A DNA stretch of 64,000 nt from Epiperipatus broadwayi. Its lineage: Eukaryota > Onychophora > Udeonychophora > Euonychophora > Peripatidae. The notes below the pieces were generated by a model that was given only the letters and a program-made list of their open reading frames with translations, did no database searches and was not told the origin of the DNA. The position numbers and the translations under genes are program-made. The stretch spans positions 310,001 to 374,000 of the forward strand of contig JAQFVV010000550.1 of assembly GCA_028023455.1 (NCBI GenBank). The letters run 5' to 3'. Below, piece by piece: positions 1-13,060 of the stretch (positions are counted from its first letter, which is position 1; every line of letters starts with the position of its first letter).

Positions 1-215
1 ACAAATCAAATTATAATTTGTTTATTTTATTTTACATTTATTATTATCATTTAATTTGTATATGTTAATAAAAAATAATATTTAAAAAAGATGATTTTGT
101 TTTGTTTTTATTTTCACATTACAAAAAAACACATCAAAGTAATTGAAATCAACAGCCCATGAATGTTCATATTTTATAGTTTTTAGTGTGAAAATGGTGC
201 CATCGAATGATGAGT
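1..215. repeat. Dispersed repeat R1, copy 1 (cut by window edge)
   Basis: This segment matches 19968-20182 over about 200 bases with only scattered differences. Shared blocks include the run of TTTACATTTATTATTATCAT and a later stretch around GTTCATATTTTATAGTTTT, and both copies end near the phrase AAAATGGTGCCATC. No coding potential is visible. The other copy is preceded by tandem repeats, so the element probably continues left of the window. Confidence 0.8.
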
Positions 216-3200
216 TTAGCTATAAGATGAAAACCCATCTTTCAACAACAATGGACAAAGAAATGTAAAATTTCTGTTAGATTAAAGATTACATTTGAGC
301 TAGAGATAAGAAATGGAAAGCACTCTTCAAATACCAAAGCAGGAGTATAAAATGGGCTAATTTTAAATATCAACAGATTAGTTACTATTTAGAGGTGCTG
401 TTATAACCGATGCAGCTTTGAAATCTGAAAATGATGATTGGGTAAAACCAATCACCTTCCCGACCCTTGTGGAGGTCATTTTCAACTGCCATAATATCCT
501 GCTGCCCTGAAATGAAGAAAAGCCTAAAAAAGATCATTGGAATGCTGATCAGAAGTTGGCTATCATCAAGAACAATTCACATGGATTCATTAAATGTCAT
601 ACTGTAAAAAGTGGACTATTAAATGGTGCAAAGTAAATTATTTCTACCACCACCATTGAAACTAAATCTAGCTTGCCTAACTAGTCTTAAACTCTATTAA
701 CATTTCTGCTAATGTATTATTTATTAACTTTGTGTTTTACTAAAATGTAAATGTAAATTGCTTTTAAAGAATTTTTATGAATCTTAATCTCTCTCATATG
801 CTCTAACTTTCTTTAACTTTGGTGTGGTCATTTATTTATAGTTATTTATTATTTGATTTTATATGTATGTTTTTATTATTAATATGCCAATCTCAAGCAA
901 TCTGATGAGTTGAATTTCTAAAATCTTTTTCTTTATTCTTTTTAAATAAACCTTCATGAATTAAGGTTATTGACATCCCCTTAAAAAATAATGCATTATT
1001 AATTAATACGCTCACCAGATTGTTTTTATGAGTCAACATTTTGTTTATGTTTTAGTGTAAAATTTGTTATTTGTTTAAATCTGGATTCTACCCAGGGTGA
1101 ATCCAGAACTCTAGCTAATTAATGCTCTGAAACCTTATTTATTTTATAAATGTTATTATTCATTTCTGAAAAAGTGACTTATTAATTGCTTTCTATTGTG
1201 GCCTGTCTATAGGTAGTATGACCCTAAGCAGAGTTTCCAAGCCCCTATATTAAGCCCTACTTTGATTCTGGCTAGAACTATTAACAGACTTGCTATTTTC
1301 CGACCATTTTCTTTAACTATAACACTTGAATTTAGATAAGGTTAGTATTTATCCCAAATTACTTTTACATGATTAAATATTTCTAAAATGAGATGTATTT
1401 TAAATATAATCAATATGAGACTCGTTTACCTATAAACAGATCACATCCCCTTAATATTAAACAAATACAAAATATTTGTTCAATGGCATGAGAATACCCA
1501 AATACTTCTCCTTATTAAGTATCTACATACTCTCATGGATAACAATAATATCCAATATATTATTTTATATTTATAACTATTAAGTTTTAATTCAATCACT
1601 CATTAAATTAGTCTGTTCGATAATTACAGATAAACTCTGATTCCTATTATGTTTAATAATTAAGATTGACAATAATCACAAGAATAACTTTACAATAAGG
1701 AGATCTCAGGAAAATCATTGATTTATTAATTCTTCATACTACCTATGGAATATCAAGAGGGATTTTATGGATTTCCATGGGTTGTGCATAAATTAAGAAA
1801 GTTTCATAATTTAAATCCATAATCAAGCTTTATATTTATGTTCTTTAATACTTAATATTAATAACTAAACTGTGCTTAACACTAATACTTTCACTAATAA
1901 CTAATATATCATTTAATTTCATATTAATAAACATACTTTAATAATTGGCAATGTCATCAATGACCTATGGGATCAAGGCAGCATGTAGCAAGTAAAATCT
2001 CTATTAAGAGATGTGTGTTTATTGAACTGTTAGATTGCTCTAAACTGAATTGACTTTTCATTTTAATTTCTACTGTACATTTTGAGTTCATGTGATGTGG
2101 TAAAAATGAGCCCAGAAACGAAATGCAACATTTAGAATTTAATAAAAACTTTCAAAACAATAATTTTAATAATATTCCTTACAAATTATTACAATAAACA
2201 TTACCATTAACATATAATTTAAAATAATTTATAGCAAAATGATATACACATACATTATAATAACAATAACAATAGAAAATTAATCTTAGGAGTGTTATAA
2301 TTAAACAAAACTAACAATCTCCTATTGTATGTTAAGATATTACCCCTATGTATGTGCATACATATCACACATCCAGTTTATTAAACAATCCCTCTCTTGT
2401 TTTTTTTTCAATTCATGGTCTGTTATTTCAACCTATAAAATAATAATAGTACTAAGGTTAGATATTTGGTGAATAAGTAATAATACAAAAACAATGGAGA
2501 AAAAATTGTTGTAATTCTAGAGGTTGATAAGCAAACAAAATTAATATTTTATATTTCACATAAGAAAATAACATTTTTTGTTTATCCATTCGCACATGTA
2601 AACACATCCTGCCCTCTGGATTGTGTATATATCATGTTAAATACCCTATTATACCTTTCATACTGGGATATTGAGCATATTTGTTTATTTAAATGATTAA
2701 TAATCTTTAATCTCAACTTAATTATTAAATAACTATTAATATAGCACTTGAATTAATTCCATATTAAATGATTTAATCCCCCCCCCTATTGTACTAACAA
2801 CTCATAAATTAAAAGTATAAATACCAACATTAGGAACAAGTTCTCTTTTAAATTCTCAGCTAAAAGAATAATAACAACTTTAAATTTCTTAGCATTCTGG
2901 ATTGTTGCACACCATGTAAACTTGTTATAGCTTTTATTTTATCCTTTTTTCTCTGAAGATTCTGCTTATCCTAAGATTCATGAGGTATTTGGGTTACTGC
3001 AACAATAATCCTTTCTTTTCTTCTTTGTTTAGTAATAAAAACTTATTTATGGCTTGCCGTATTTATTCTAGATGACATATATTTCCATATATATTATAAA
3101 GCACACTTATGATTTTAATCAAAATATATGTGTCATGCAACATTTTCAATTAAAACTTTATAAAAACTGACATTCCTGCCGGTATGGCTCAGAGTAAATA

Positions 3201-4677
3201 CTTATCCTATCCCTTATTGTCATTAGGATTTTATGTGTAACTGGAATGATAATGAATACTTTTCAGCTATTTCTAATTTAGTTCTATTGAATCTTAAATA
3301 TATATACTTAACTGTTTCCCAGAGATTTACTGTTCTTTTATTTATCCTTACTGAATATTGACAGTGTTTATTTATTTCCTTTTGTTTATTACTGCAATTC
3401 ATTTTCCCCATGGCACAATTATTGTTCCCTTTCAGTGAATATATTTGTTGATTATTCATCTCCGATTATTTCCTCAATATATATTAATTTTCAAAAGATT
3501 ATTGGGAATTATTGACCATTGATTTGCCCAATAGAAAACAATTAAATTATTCCATTAGTTTAAACATAAACTTATAGTTATCCAATATCGATGCAGAGTT
3601 AAAATTCATTACTTTTTCTGCTTGCAAATACTAATTTTTTAGGAATTTTTAATCCAACTTTATATATATATATAACAAGAAAAGAAAAAAACCTCGTTAA
3701 CTTATCCTTTACGATCAAGAAGTTTTTATTTTATTTCCAGTTTTTTAGTACAAGATTGTTTGACACTTTGTGATTGGTTGATATTTCCCACTTTTTCTGT
3801 TAACATACATTTACTTTGCAAGTTTTTGGTTTATCATTTAAAAATGACAATTTTCTTTTTTTTTTAAATAAAATATTGAAATATAATATTTTTTTAGAAA
3901 TTAAATAAAGATAGAATTTACTGTTTTAATTTTAGATCAGTGTTTTGTAAAATTGATAAATATTTATTTACTTTTAAGTGTAACAAGATTTGAATATAAA
4001 TAATTTCTGTTTTTAAAATCAATTGTGCATAAACAATAATTATTGGTCTCTATAATGCATCATGTTTACAAAATTACAATTTAAACTCCATTGGTTTTAA
4101 AAAATAAATGATATTAATTATCCATCCATCTGCATATATATGACTCTATAAGTCATTATCCATGTGTATCTTGAGTTAAGATCATTTATAAATTTCCATT
4201 AGCTAAACCCAAGTTCAAACTCTATAATCTAATATGTCCTTATTGTCTTCTTTTAATAAGTAAATATTATTGGATTTGTAAAATTTAAATTATACACTAA
4301 AATTTTATTTTAGAATAGACTGGGCTAATAAAAAGTGCACACTATATAACTGATAGTTCTTTTCTTTTTCCCTACTCTTAAAATATCATAAGCTTAAATA
4401 TTCAGTTGTTGTAAAATTCATGAAGGTGGGATTGAATTATTTTAAATAGCAAAAAAGGAGGGGGTCAAATCTTAATGTATATTTTATTAAATGAAATCTA
4501 AATCTTTCTACGTTTATTTTAGTGGCATAGCATATTTTTATATAAATTATGGCATTCAAACTAGGGTCATTTATTTTAAAGCAGTAAATCATATTCAATG
4601 ACATTAGTGACATATTTTTGTACTGCATTACTGACATTCAGCATATCTTCATGTATATATTACATGCTACTAATCTG
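216..4677. other. A+T-rich stretch without a recognisable gene
   Basis: I see no convincing gene. Open frames are short, lysine/asparagine/isoleucine-rich and without motifs. At roughly 415-620 the G+C rises and one plus-strand frame reads like decayed coding sequence for about 30 codons before a stop, but I cannot name it. Poly-T and short (TA)n tracts occur throughout. Confidence 0.5.
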
Positions 4678-5040
4678 GGGGTTGCAACAAGATCGAACAC
4701 ATAGATTTTTTCTCAAGCCTGTCCTGATGATAGTTGACCTTTCCAGGACCATTTATTTTGTATTAAAAGGCCTCTAGCAGTGATTTCAATATGCCTGACA
4801 CACACTATGCTTATCCACTTTTCTTGTATAAAAGGCCTGCATGTGGTAACATTCACAGCTTGCCTATCCACTTTTCTCTAAGCACTGCCCAAGAAGGGGA
4901 TCTTAGACTTTATCTTTCATCCAGATGCATTACTTTTCCTATTATTTCTGTGCCATTGTCAGTACCATCACTTTTTCATATTATTATTTTTTTTTGCTTA
5001 TGACCTAATTTTAGTGCTGTAATATTAAAATTGCACTCTG
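4678..5040. other. Slightly G+C-richer segment with an internal echo
   Basis: A block containing ATCCACTTTTCT occurs twice about 50 bases apart, and AAAAGGCCT occurs twice. A 70-codon frame at 4791-5003 crosses it but has no motif. It may be a decayed repeat; its identity is unknown. Confidence 0.3.
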
Positions 5041-5042
5041 CT

Positions 5043-5044
<2 letters not shown>

Positions 5045-5118
<74 letters not shown>
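5045..5118. repeat. (AT)n microsatellite
   Basis: An uninterrupted AT dinucleotide tract except for one C. It is one of about ten such tracts in the window. Confidence 0.95.
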
Positions 5119-5121
<3 letters not shown>

Positions 5122-8109
5122 AAATATTATGAATTGTGTTAATTAAAATGTTATTTCAGTAGTATTATACAATTCCACCATCATAATTTGTTAGTTCTGT
5201 ATTTAAGTATACATGCCTTGGGGAAAATAAAGAGTTCTTTTTACTATTGCTAATTAAAAGAATTTTCAATAAATATTTCGTCATGTAACTAAATGTAATT
5301 TTCAAATGTGCTTTACTTATTTTTACAACTGTAATGGTGTGAAAATAGTTTATATTATATCTGTAATGAATCCCAGGGTGCTCCCTGAAATAAGATGTTA
5401 GTCACCATGTTTCAGAACTGTAAATCAAAGTATTAATGGCAATATTATATAATCCTTTTAATAAACAATTGGCATCTTAATATGGGACCCACCAAAGAAG
5501 ACTTTTAATGTATAGTATATGTCATTTAATTAATAAAAGAGCATATAAGAAATAATAGTGTGATATGTAATTATCTACTGTTTGGTAGACTGCTTGCTCA
5601 TTCATGCACATACTAATGTATTCAATTAGTTCATAAATGTATGTAAATAATTTGTCACTATATTAAACTACTTTTTTTATTATCTAACTTATTTGAGTAG
5701 TTTGAATTTTTTTCTCCACTTCCACACATACAACTACATATATGCATATTTTAATTTAGTATTGAGTCTCATTGTCATCTCTGCTCTGCTAGTGGGCTGG
5801 ATTTAAAATAAATTCTCATGTGCCATCATTATATGTTATTCATTGGGTGTTTGATCTGGGGCTTGGAGAATGGGTTTGAATCCAGCTTGGTCCCTGATCT
5901 AAATCTCAGGCTTGACTGGGTTTAAAGTACATTTCATTGAGTTCCAGCTCATGCTAAATGGATCAACATGTTTTGACCGGTACAATAGATAGATTGACAT
6001 TTAATTTGGAGTCATCTAATTTTGTATATAGTGTTAGAGGTGAGTTCATGTTCAAGCCTTTGGAGTTATTTAGTAGTCTTTGATAGTAGGGGGTGTAGAA
6101 TTCAAGGTGATTAGTTGCTGAGAATGTTTTATTAAAGATTTTTCTTATGGTGGGTATGTATGATAGAAGAATCCATGGTCTATTAAATAACTTTTCAAAA
6201 GTTCTAAGCTGTAATTAATTTATGGAAATAACAACCTTCTCCATAGTTGCATATAAGCACACTTATCACAGTTATGATATTCTGTATTAAAAAAAGTATA
6301 AAAGATAATACTATTGTTTTGATAAAAAGTAAACAAACAACAACCATTATATTATAGTTCTAATTTTATAATTAAAAAAAATAAATACTTAATTTTAATC
6401 TTTTTGCCAATTAATCTATCAGCTGGTGGTTGGATTTGAAGCCATCCAGAGACACTGCTGACTTTTGATGATCTCTAGTTTATGTAAATATATCATTACT
6501 TGTAATATATAAAGTTTGGAGGGCACCAAAGCTACATCTGAATTGAAAGCTATAATCACTTCCAAATATCTATTTTCGTTAGTTTTTTTCTTTGCTTAAT
6601 ATTTTTTTCAAATAAATGACTGAAATTATGGATTTTTATTTTATATATACTAAAAAAGAAAAAATGATTATTTTAGCAATATTACAAATATTTATATACT
6701 CAAAAAATTAACTTGTAATTGTTTTTCAAATGTGTATATATTTGAAGCAAAAACACATATTCAAAACCTACTATAGAAAAATGATTATTTATTTCTTTAT
6801 TATTTATCGAAGTATGTTATTACACAATTTATATAAATAAAAAGTTTTGAATCTTTTGGACATGCATTACAATTTTTAAAATATTAATAAAAATATAATA
6901 GATGTAAGAGCAAACATTTGAATTCTAATGTTTTCTTGTAAGATAGATATTACATCTTTCAAAATCTACAATAGAAAAAGTCGGTTTCCTCCAAACCTAC
7001 AATTTGAAGAAAAGTTTTTTTTATTGAAAAATTATTTTTTAAAAAATCATAAATAATTTATATGTCATGGTAAATAAAAAAACTACTCATAAAAATGGAC
7101 AATAACTGCATTATACATGTTCACTTTTCTGTGTAAAAAGGACGCCTGTAAGGATCCAATAAAACAAATAACTCATTAATTAAAACTAATATCTATATAA
7201 AATTTTATAAATTAATATTTGAATATGACTCACATTTTCTGAAATCAAAATATGCAACCTTACAATTCATACTGCTAAATAATGTCAATGCAAACTTGAC
7301 AACATAAGTATGCATTGTTAAAGAAATGACATAGATAGATAGTGTAACATTGCAAATTTCTAAAGACAATCCAGCAAAAATTAACTAGGATATTTCTATA
7401 ATACAGATTATATATGAATCCTATCACCACATACATAAAAACACAGACAAAAAAATTACATATTATTTATATTTGAAGTTTATTTTACAGTCATATTAAA
7501 GCATTGATGAACAACATTTTTTTAGAAAAATATTTACTAGTACATGTAGATAATAAACATAGATAAGAAAATCTACTCTTGAAAAAATCTAGTTGTATAC
7601 ACTGTGCTATTATACATATATAATTATATATGAAAGAAATTTAGTTACATTAAGTTACTCATGTATATTGAACATATTTTTTAACTTAATATAAAAAATT
7701 TGATTATTGTTCAAAAGACAACAATTTCTCTTATACTAACGTATTTGTAAGATAATACTCATAAAGAAGTTTGAATAAATAAATTAACAAGTGCTAATTA
7801 ATAAAATATGTTGGAAAAAATTCTGAAGTTTATAGAAAAAAATCACCTGACCAGTCAAATAATCATGACAGAAAACAATTATTCAATTTAACTGAGATAA
7901 ATATAATTTCAAAATTGCTCAAGGTACAATATTACTTTACATTATAAGATAAATAAAAATTTTAAGAATGAAATAGTGACTTGATATTTTTATATGCTAA
8001 CACATGGTTCAAAGAAATTATGTTGCTAGATAATAATTCAGATATATTATTTTAAAGTAAATTAAAAATTATATACTTTTTTAAATTAAATGGGTGTGCG
8101 TATATATAT
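5119..8109. other. A+T-rich stretch without a recognisable gene
   Basis: Nothing codes here over any length. The last bases (about 8100-8113) are a (TA)n tract into which the gypsy element inserted. Around 5850-5960 a GGTTTGAATCC string resembles a tRNA B box, but no matching A box or tRNA fold surrounds it. Confidence 0.5.
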
Positions 8110-8113
8110 ATAT

Positions 8114-9545
8114 TGTAACGTTTTTCATATTACTAGGCCACTATACGCCTCAAATTTATATTTGAGCGTGAGTTGATCAAGCTGTATCAAAAGAAAAAAG
8201 AAAGTTGTATTTCTATTCTCAACACAGCTATTTTTCCTGATCAACTTCGGCCTAGAACTATTACCGAGTACAATCGTGAGCAGAACCAGTTTTTAATTTC
8301 TACTTGAGGGCGCCAGGGTCGTTAGACCCACTGAGACTGCATCAAACATATTGTAGCCCGTAAGGTAATAATTATACGATCTGAGTTAACATTCTCGTTA
8401 AGAAGATATCCCCATTTTTTCTTAATTACGGAAATTAAATCTATCAAAAAAAAATAATTTGTATACCGATCTAAGTTAAATAACTAAAGGTAAAACTTAA
8501 ATAGAATAGCATTAATTTTATACATGTACAATGAAAGTGAAGTTAATAATAAAGATTTATTCTAACTCGTCAAGCATTCAATATTTATGATTAAGACAAA
8601 ATTATAATGTTGGAAAAGATTGTGCATATGAATTCAATAATTTGATTCAAATATTGGAGTAATAATTATTTAGTCTTATTTTCCGTAGTAACAGTTTGGT
8701 TCATTTCTCAGTTCGCAAATCTTCTGATCCAAGAAAAATTTATGGGATAACATTTCCATTCAACTCACTATTCATAAAGCTTTATGTAAAAAAATTATGG
8801 CCATTTACTTACCGGTAAGTTGACATTAAGTAGGTCATCGATCTTCCCGATGTACAATTCAGTTAGTGGGTAGTCCGCAGTAGTTGTTTTTCTTTTAGTT
8901 TTATTTCCGAATCTCTGATCTAATTTAGGTAGCCAGATAATGATCTAGGTGACTTTTTTCGAGAGAAGGTGTCGGCAAATGATAGAGTTCTACTCACTCA
9001 TGGTGAGCGATTTCAGTTCGTATCTAAGTGGACACATTTTAAAAAAAAAACGAGGCACTTCAAATTGCTCAGCACTATTGGAACAATAAGAGAAAAAAGA
9101 CCCCTTTTCAAATCTGTCGGCTCCTTTTATACTCCTAGATTCTTTTTAGAAGCTCTGTGCACGTTCTTTTTTTTTCTTTGTTCTACTTTATAAACTTCTA
9201 CATTATTCTCCTTTTCTTATTACAAAGTCTGTTTTTCCGTTAAGAATTTCTGCCATTTTTAATTACTATCAGAAAGTTGTTTCTGATAGCAATCTTTCAC
9301 CTTTTGAAATTTCCTTTCACTATTTGAATCAATGATTCAATATGCACTTTCCAACATTGAATTTATTTTAGTTAACTTATTTCTAAAAAAAAAAATGAAA
9401 AATTAAACTTTCACTGTATGTTTTTTTTTCTTTAAAACATTATGTTACAAAAAAAATAAAGATCGTGTTCGCTCTCCTTTCTTTTTTTTTTATAATACCT
9501 AATATTAAAAAGTAATTTGTACCGTATATATAAATAAATGGTACA
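8114..9545 (-). repeat. Gypsy 3' LTR (left copy)
   Basis: It is near-identical to 13486-14920. In transcription sense it starts with TGTACC and ends with CGTTACA. Most CpG-type differences between the two LTRs have become TpG or CpA in this copy. It contains AATAAA-like strings, but I cannot fix the U3/R/U5 limits. Confidence 0.92.
9518..9545 (-). other. Terminal hairpin at the U3 end of the gypsy LTR
   Basis: The first 28 bases of the LTR (minus sense) form a 6-bp stem, TGTACC with GGTACA, around a 16-base A+T loop. The same design with other stem sequences starts every LTR in the 47-64 kb arrays. It is repeated in the right LTR at 14893-14920. Confidence 0.7.
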
Positions 9546-9611
9546 ATACCACCGGGGCAGGGGAATGAGAATAAAATATGGGTTTGAACTAATTTTATTC
9601 TTAATAAGTCT

Positions 9612-12600
9612 TTATGGAGTACTTCTAACCCACGTCCTAGTCTTATATGGTTTCAGTGACCTAGCGTTATAGGTACCCCTTTCTCCTTCACCATTCTTTA
9701 AAGTGAAAGCATTTGGACCATCCTGTCGGCTGATTTGGTAAGGTCCCTCATACAAATTTTGGAACTTTTTAAAAATATGCTTCCCAGTTTGACTCACAGG
9801 GTTCGTTTTTACCCATACTGTATCCCCTGTTTTAAACTTATCAGTCAGGCCTCCTTTCCGCTGGGTTCGGAGCTTGGCACAGTGTTCCAATTTTTTTCTT
9901 GCTTCTTCATGATCTCTCCCTTTATCAATGTTTTCTGGACCAGCGGGTAACTTGGATTGGTACAATCTAGGTATTGCTTGTCCGAAGTGAAGTCTTACAG
10001 GTGCAAATCCGGTAGATTCATTATGAGACCAATTTATGAAATTTAACACCCTTGGGAGTTGTTTCACCCATCCTCTATGGTTGGATGCAGTATATACCCT
10101 GAAGAGGCATCCTAACTCTCTCATCACCCGCTCACAAGGGTTTGATTGCGGATTTCGTATGGATGACAATATGTGTTTTACCTCCATCCTCTCTATCCAC
10201 TGTTGCCAATCATAAGATGTGAACGGCGTACCGTGGTCCGACAAAATAGCTTTTGGTTTGCCTACCCTTTTAAAATATCGTACCTCAAGGGCTCGTATGG
10301 CATTCTTGGTATTGGCTTGGGTCACCGGATATGCTGACACCCATTTTGAAAAAAGGTCATATACTACTAGTAGATATTTCATTTTCCCGAAAGCTGGCAA
10401 TGGTCCATAGAAATCAATAGCCACCAGGTCATTGGGTTCTTTAGGGATGATAGAATTCAATGGACCTTGATACGACTTGTTTGCTGGTTTTGTCTTCTGA
10501 CACATTTCACATGAGCTTACTATCCTGGTGACCTGTGCTCTCATATTCGGCCAGTGGAACCATGTCCTCAATAAGGCTTCCACTTTATTTACACCATAGT
10601 GCCCATACAAATGATGTGTGTAGTCAATAAGTCCTTCCTGTAAACTTTCTGGTATGATCATTTTCCATTGATCCCTTCGAGGGTCGGTGATATACCATAG
10701 TATCCCTTCTTTCAGGCGGTATCTCTCATCAGTGTTAGCATCTGCTGTCTCTCCCGCTTCATCTTTGTCTTCTAGTTGATCAATAATTTTCTTGTAGGTC
10801 GGGCTTTGCCATTGTACCTTTCCTAAGTGTCTCAATCCTTCTTCTACTACAGCGTCTGTTTCTAATTCTACACTTGCCAAACAGATATCTTCCATCTGCA
10901 AATGGTCCTGGGTATCAGGAACAATATTCCGGCTCAATGTGTCGGCTACCACATTTTCAGTGCCCTTACAATACTGGATGGAATAATTGAACTCCTGGAG
11001 AAAAAGGCTCCATCGGATTAGCCTACTATTTGTTAAATAACTGTGATTTAAGAACTCTAGGCTCTTATGATCTGTCCTAACAATCGTTTCCGATCCTATC
11101 AAGAATTGGCGGAACTTCTGAAATGCCCACACCACAGCCAAGGCCTCTTTCTCTGTTACACAGTAATTAATCTCTGCACCTCTCAGTGGTCTGCTGACAA
11201 AATAAATTACACCCCAGGTACCATCCTCTTGAGCTTGCATAAGAGCAGCACCTAACCCATACCCACTACTATCTACCTGAACAATAAACGGTTTCCTTAA
11301 GTCAGGGTAAACCAACATCACTTGACTAAGGAATTTCTCTTTAATAACCCTAAAATTGGTCTCATGCTCTTCCGTCCATTTCCATGACGTTCCCTTACGT
11401 AATAATTGCAGCAGAGGCTCCATGTCTGAAGCAAAGTTTTTGTAAAATTTATTGTAGAAATTACACATCCCCAAAAACGATCTCACCTGTTTTGGTGTTC
11501 GAGGGGCTGGGAAATCTCGTATTGCCTGGATTTTGTCCGGGTGGGGTCTAATTCCATTGGCATTAATTAAGTGCCCTAAGAAATTCACTTCTTCCGCTGC
11601 TAAACAGCTTTTTTGCAAATTAATGCGAATATCCTTCATATTGCACTCTTGTAGAAACAACTTGAGGTGTTGTAAGTGTTCCTGGGCGTTATTGGATGCA
11701 ATAATCACATCATCCATGTAAACAGTGATTAACTTTTTGATTTCCGGGCACAGCACACGATCGAGACATTTTAGCAGGCCTGCTCCACTATTCTTGAGAC
11801 CAAAAGGCATTCTGTTAAATTGGTACGATATACCATTATATCGAAATGCTGTGTACTTCCGGTCAGCAGGGTGTAACCTGATCTGCCAATAGCTGGCAGT
11901 CAGATCTAACGTGGAAAATATCTTTTTTCCCCGGAATTTATTTACCAACTCATTAATTGGAGGTGGAACATTTTGATCTGGCCATGTAATCTTGTTCAAT
12001 TGCCTGGCATCCAAACACAGTCGTATGGTTCCATCTTTTTTTTTTACAACCACCAATGGGTTATTATATGCTGATGAACCCTTAGTGATAATATCCCACT
12101 CCTCCATTTTAGCTAATTCTCTCTCTACCTCAGCTCTATAGTGGTGTGGCACTGGGTATGATCTTGCCTGGTATGGTGTACTGTCAGCGATCTTGATCCT
12201 GTGCTCATACCCTTTAATAACCCTGGGTTTATCTGAAAAATTCGATTTATATTCATTTAAGACTTCTTTTAGGTCCTCTTTCCATCCTTCCTTCACTCCC
12301 TTTATTACTTCATCAATCCGTGCCTCTATTGAAGGCTGTTCTATCTCAACCTCCATATTACATACGTTTTGCTGGTTCATTCTCATCCGCGACCCAAACT
12401 CCACTTCTTCCCCATCACAGATAATCTTTTCATCTTTATAATTGATCACACACCCAGTTTTGTGCATAAAATCTGACCCCAATATGGCTTCATGTACCAA
12501 CCCTTTTAGAATTAATAGCGTGTGGGGCATAATTTTATCCCCTATCTTAATTTGCACCCAAACCTGTTTTGAGCCCAATTGTGCCTTTTTGTTATTTGCT

Positions 12601-12959
12601 AATGTTATTAGCGTGCTTTTCACTGGTAGAGTTGGTATCTCTATGGGTTGGCTCCGCATGCGCTCATACGTTGTTTCTGACATTACCGATATCTGGCTGC
12701 CAGAATCCCACAATGTCTCTACTTTGACATCGTTTATTTGCAAAACAACCTTTGGGCATTCTTGAGATGTGTACTTAATCGATTCGCCATCCCACTCACA
12801 AATAAGATTATCTATCCTCTTTTCTTCTGTTGTTCTACTGATCACTTTATTTCTTTTCTTTTTCCTTTTTTTTTTACTGGTTCTTTTATTTCTTCTTTTA
12901 ATTCTCTGACCATCTCTGCCATTTCTTTTTTTATTTCTTCTTTGAATTCTGTCATGCAT
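9612..12959 (-). CDS. pol: Ty3/gypsy Pol polyprotein (protease-RT-RNase H-integrase)
   Basis: A single frame of 1115 codons without a stop. After a strongly basic leader (residues 1-45) comes an aspartic protease with DSG at 85-87 and ILGSDF near 159-164. Reverse transcriptase follows, with LDLTASYWQI at 351-360, MPFGLKN at 384-390 and the catalytic YMDD at 414-417. RNase H shows D563, E603/E605, D630 and D673. The integrase zinc site is H783, H787, C817, C820; its catalytic triad is D849, D908 and E943. The C terminus ends soon after the GPY-like module (EGPYQI near 1071), without a chromodomain. All key residues I looked for are present, so the enzymes could be functional. The annotated first Met is only the first in frame. 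Translation more likely enters from the short upstream frame by -1 slippage at the A-run. The NPCERVMREL segment resembles gypsy elements of insects. Confidence 0.95.
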   Translation of the reverse strand: MHDRIQRRNKKRNGRDGQRIKRRNKRTSKKKRKKKRNKVISRTTEEKRIDNLICEWDGESIKYTSQECPKVVLQINDVKVETLWDSGSQISVMSETTYERMRSQPIEIPTLPVKSTLITLANNKKAQLGSKQVWVQIKIGDKIMPHTLLILKGLVHEAILGSDFMHKTGCVINYKDEKIICDGEEVEFGSRMRMNQQNVCNMEVEIEQPSIEARIDEVIKGVKEGWKEDLKEVLNEYKSNFSDKPRVIKGYEHRIKIADSTPYQARSYPVPHHYRAEVERELAKMEEWDIITKGSSAYNNPLVVVKKKDGTIRLCLDARQLNKITWPDQNVPPPINELVNKFRGKKIFSTLDLTASYWQIRLHPADRKYTAFRYNGISYQFNRMPFGLKNSGAGLLKCLDRVLCPEIKKLITVYMDDVIIASNNAQEHLQHLKLFLQECNMKDIRINLQKSCLAAEEVNFLGHLINANGIRPHPDKIQAIRDFPAPRTPKQVRSFLGMCNFYNKFYKNFASDMEPLLQLLRKGTSWKWTEEHETNFRVIKEKFLSQVMLVYPDLRKPFIVQVDSSGYGLGAALMQAQEDGTWGVIYFVSRPLRGAEINYCVTEKEALAVVWAFQKFRQFLIGSETIVRTDHKSLEFLNHSYLTNSRLIRWSLFLQEFNYSIQYCKGTENVVADTLSRNIVPDTQDHLQMEDICLASVELETDAVVEEGLRHLGKVQWQSPTYKKIIDQLEDKDEAGETADANTDERYRLKEGILWYITDPRRDQWKMIIPESLQEGLIDYTHHLYGHYGVNKVEALLRTWFHWPNMRAQVTRIVSSCEMCQKTKPANKSYQGPLNSIIPKEPNDLVAIDFYGPLPAFGKMKYLLVVYDLFSKWVSAYPVTQANTKNAIRALEVRYFKRVGKPKAILSDHGTPFTSYDWQQWIERMEVKHILSSIRNPQSNPCERVMRELGCLFRVYTASNHRGWVKQLPRVLNFINWSHNESTGFAPVRLHFGQAIPRLYQSKLPAGPENIDKGRDHEEARKKLEHCAKLRTQRKGGLTDKFKTGDTVWVKTNPVSQTGKHIFKKFQNLYEGPYQISRQDGPNAFTLKNGEGERGTYNARSLKPYKTRTWVRSTP

Positions 12960-13060
12960 TCGTATAATAGTTTTTTTTTTATTAAGGGTTCCATGCCCTC
13001 TTTTAATTCTTCCGCACTTTCTGCCATATTTTGTATATTTTTATTACTTCTCAATTTCAT
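12842..13060 (-). CDS. Short coiled-coil frame in the gag position
   Basis: A 72-codon frame starts 425 bases inside the 5' LTR and overlaps the start of pol by 118 bases in the +1 frame relative to it. The protein is Glu/Lys-rich with heptad-like spacing (EELKEGMEPLIKKK, then FKEEIKKEMAEMVREL) and ends in a basic tail, KKKGKRK. No capsid major-homology region or CCHC knuckle is present. It may be the N-terminal remnant of gag after an internal deletion, or a reduced gag. An A-run near its end could allow -1 shifting into pol. Confidence 0.55.
   Translation of the reverse strand: MKLRSNKNIQNMAESAEELKEGMEPLIKKKLLYECMTEFKEEIKKEMAEMVRELKEEIKEPVKKKGKRKEIK
12866..12875 (-). promoter_or_regulatory. 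Candidate -1 ribosomal slippery site (ten A residues)
   Basis: In minus sense a GT-A10-GG tract lies in the overlap of the short frame and pol. The pol frame is exactly -1 relative to the short frame here, as A-AAA-AAA heptamers require. Homopolymer slippage by polymerase or sequencing could mimic this. Confidence 0.4.

Noticed and set aside
4791-5003. 70-codon frame in a G+C-richer patch
   Set aside because: Hydrophobic end is translated poly-T; the sequence contains internal echoes suggesting a repeat.
5850-5960. Possible tRNA B box GGTTTGAATCC
   Set aside because: No A box at the right distance and no acceptor pairing.
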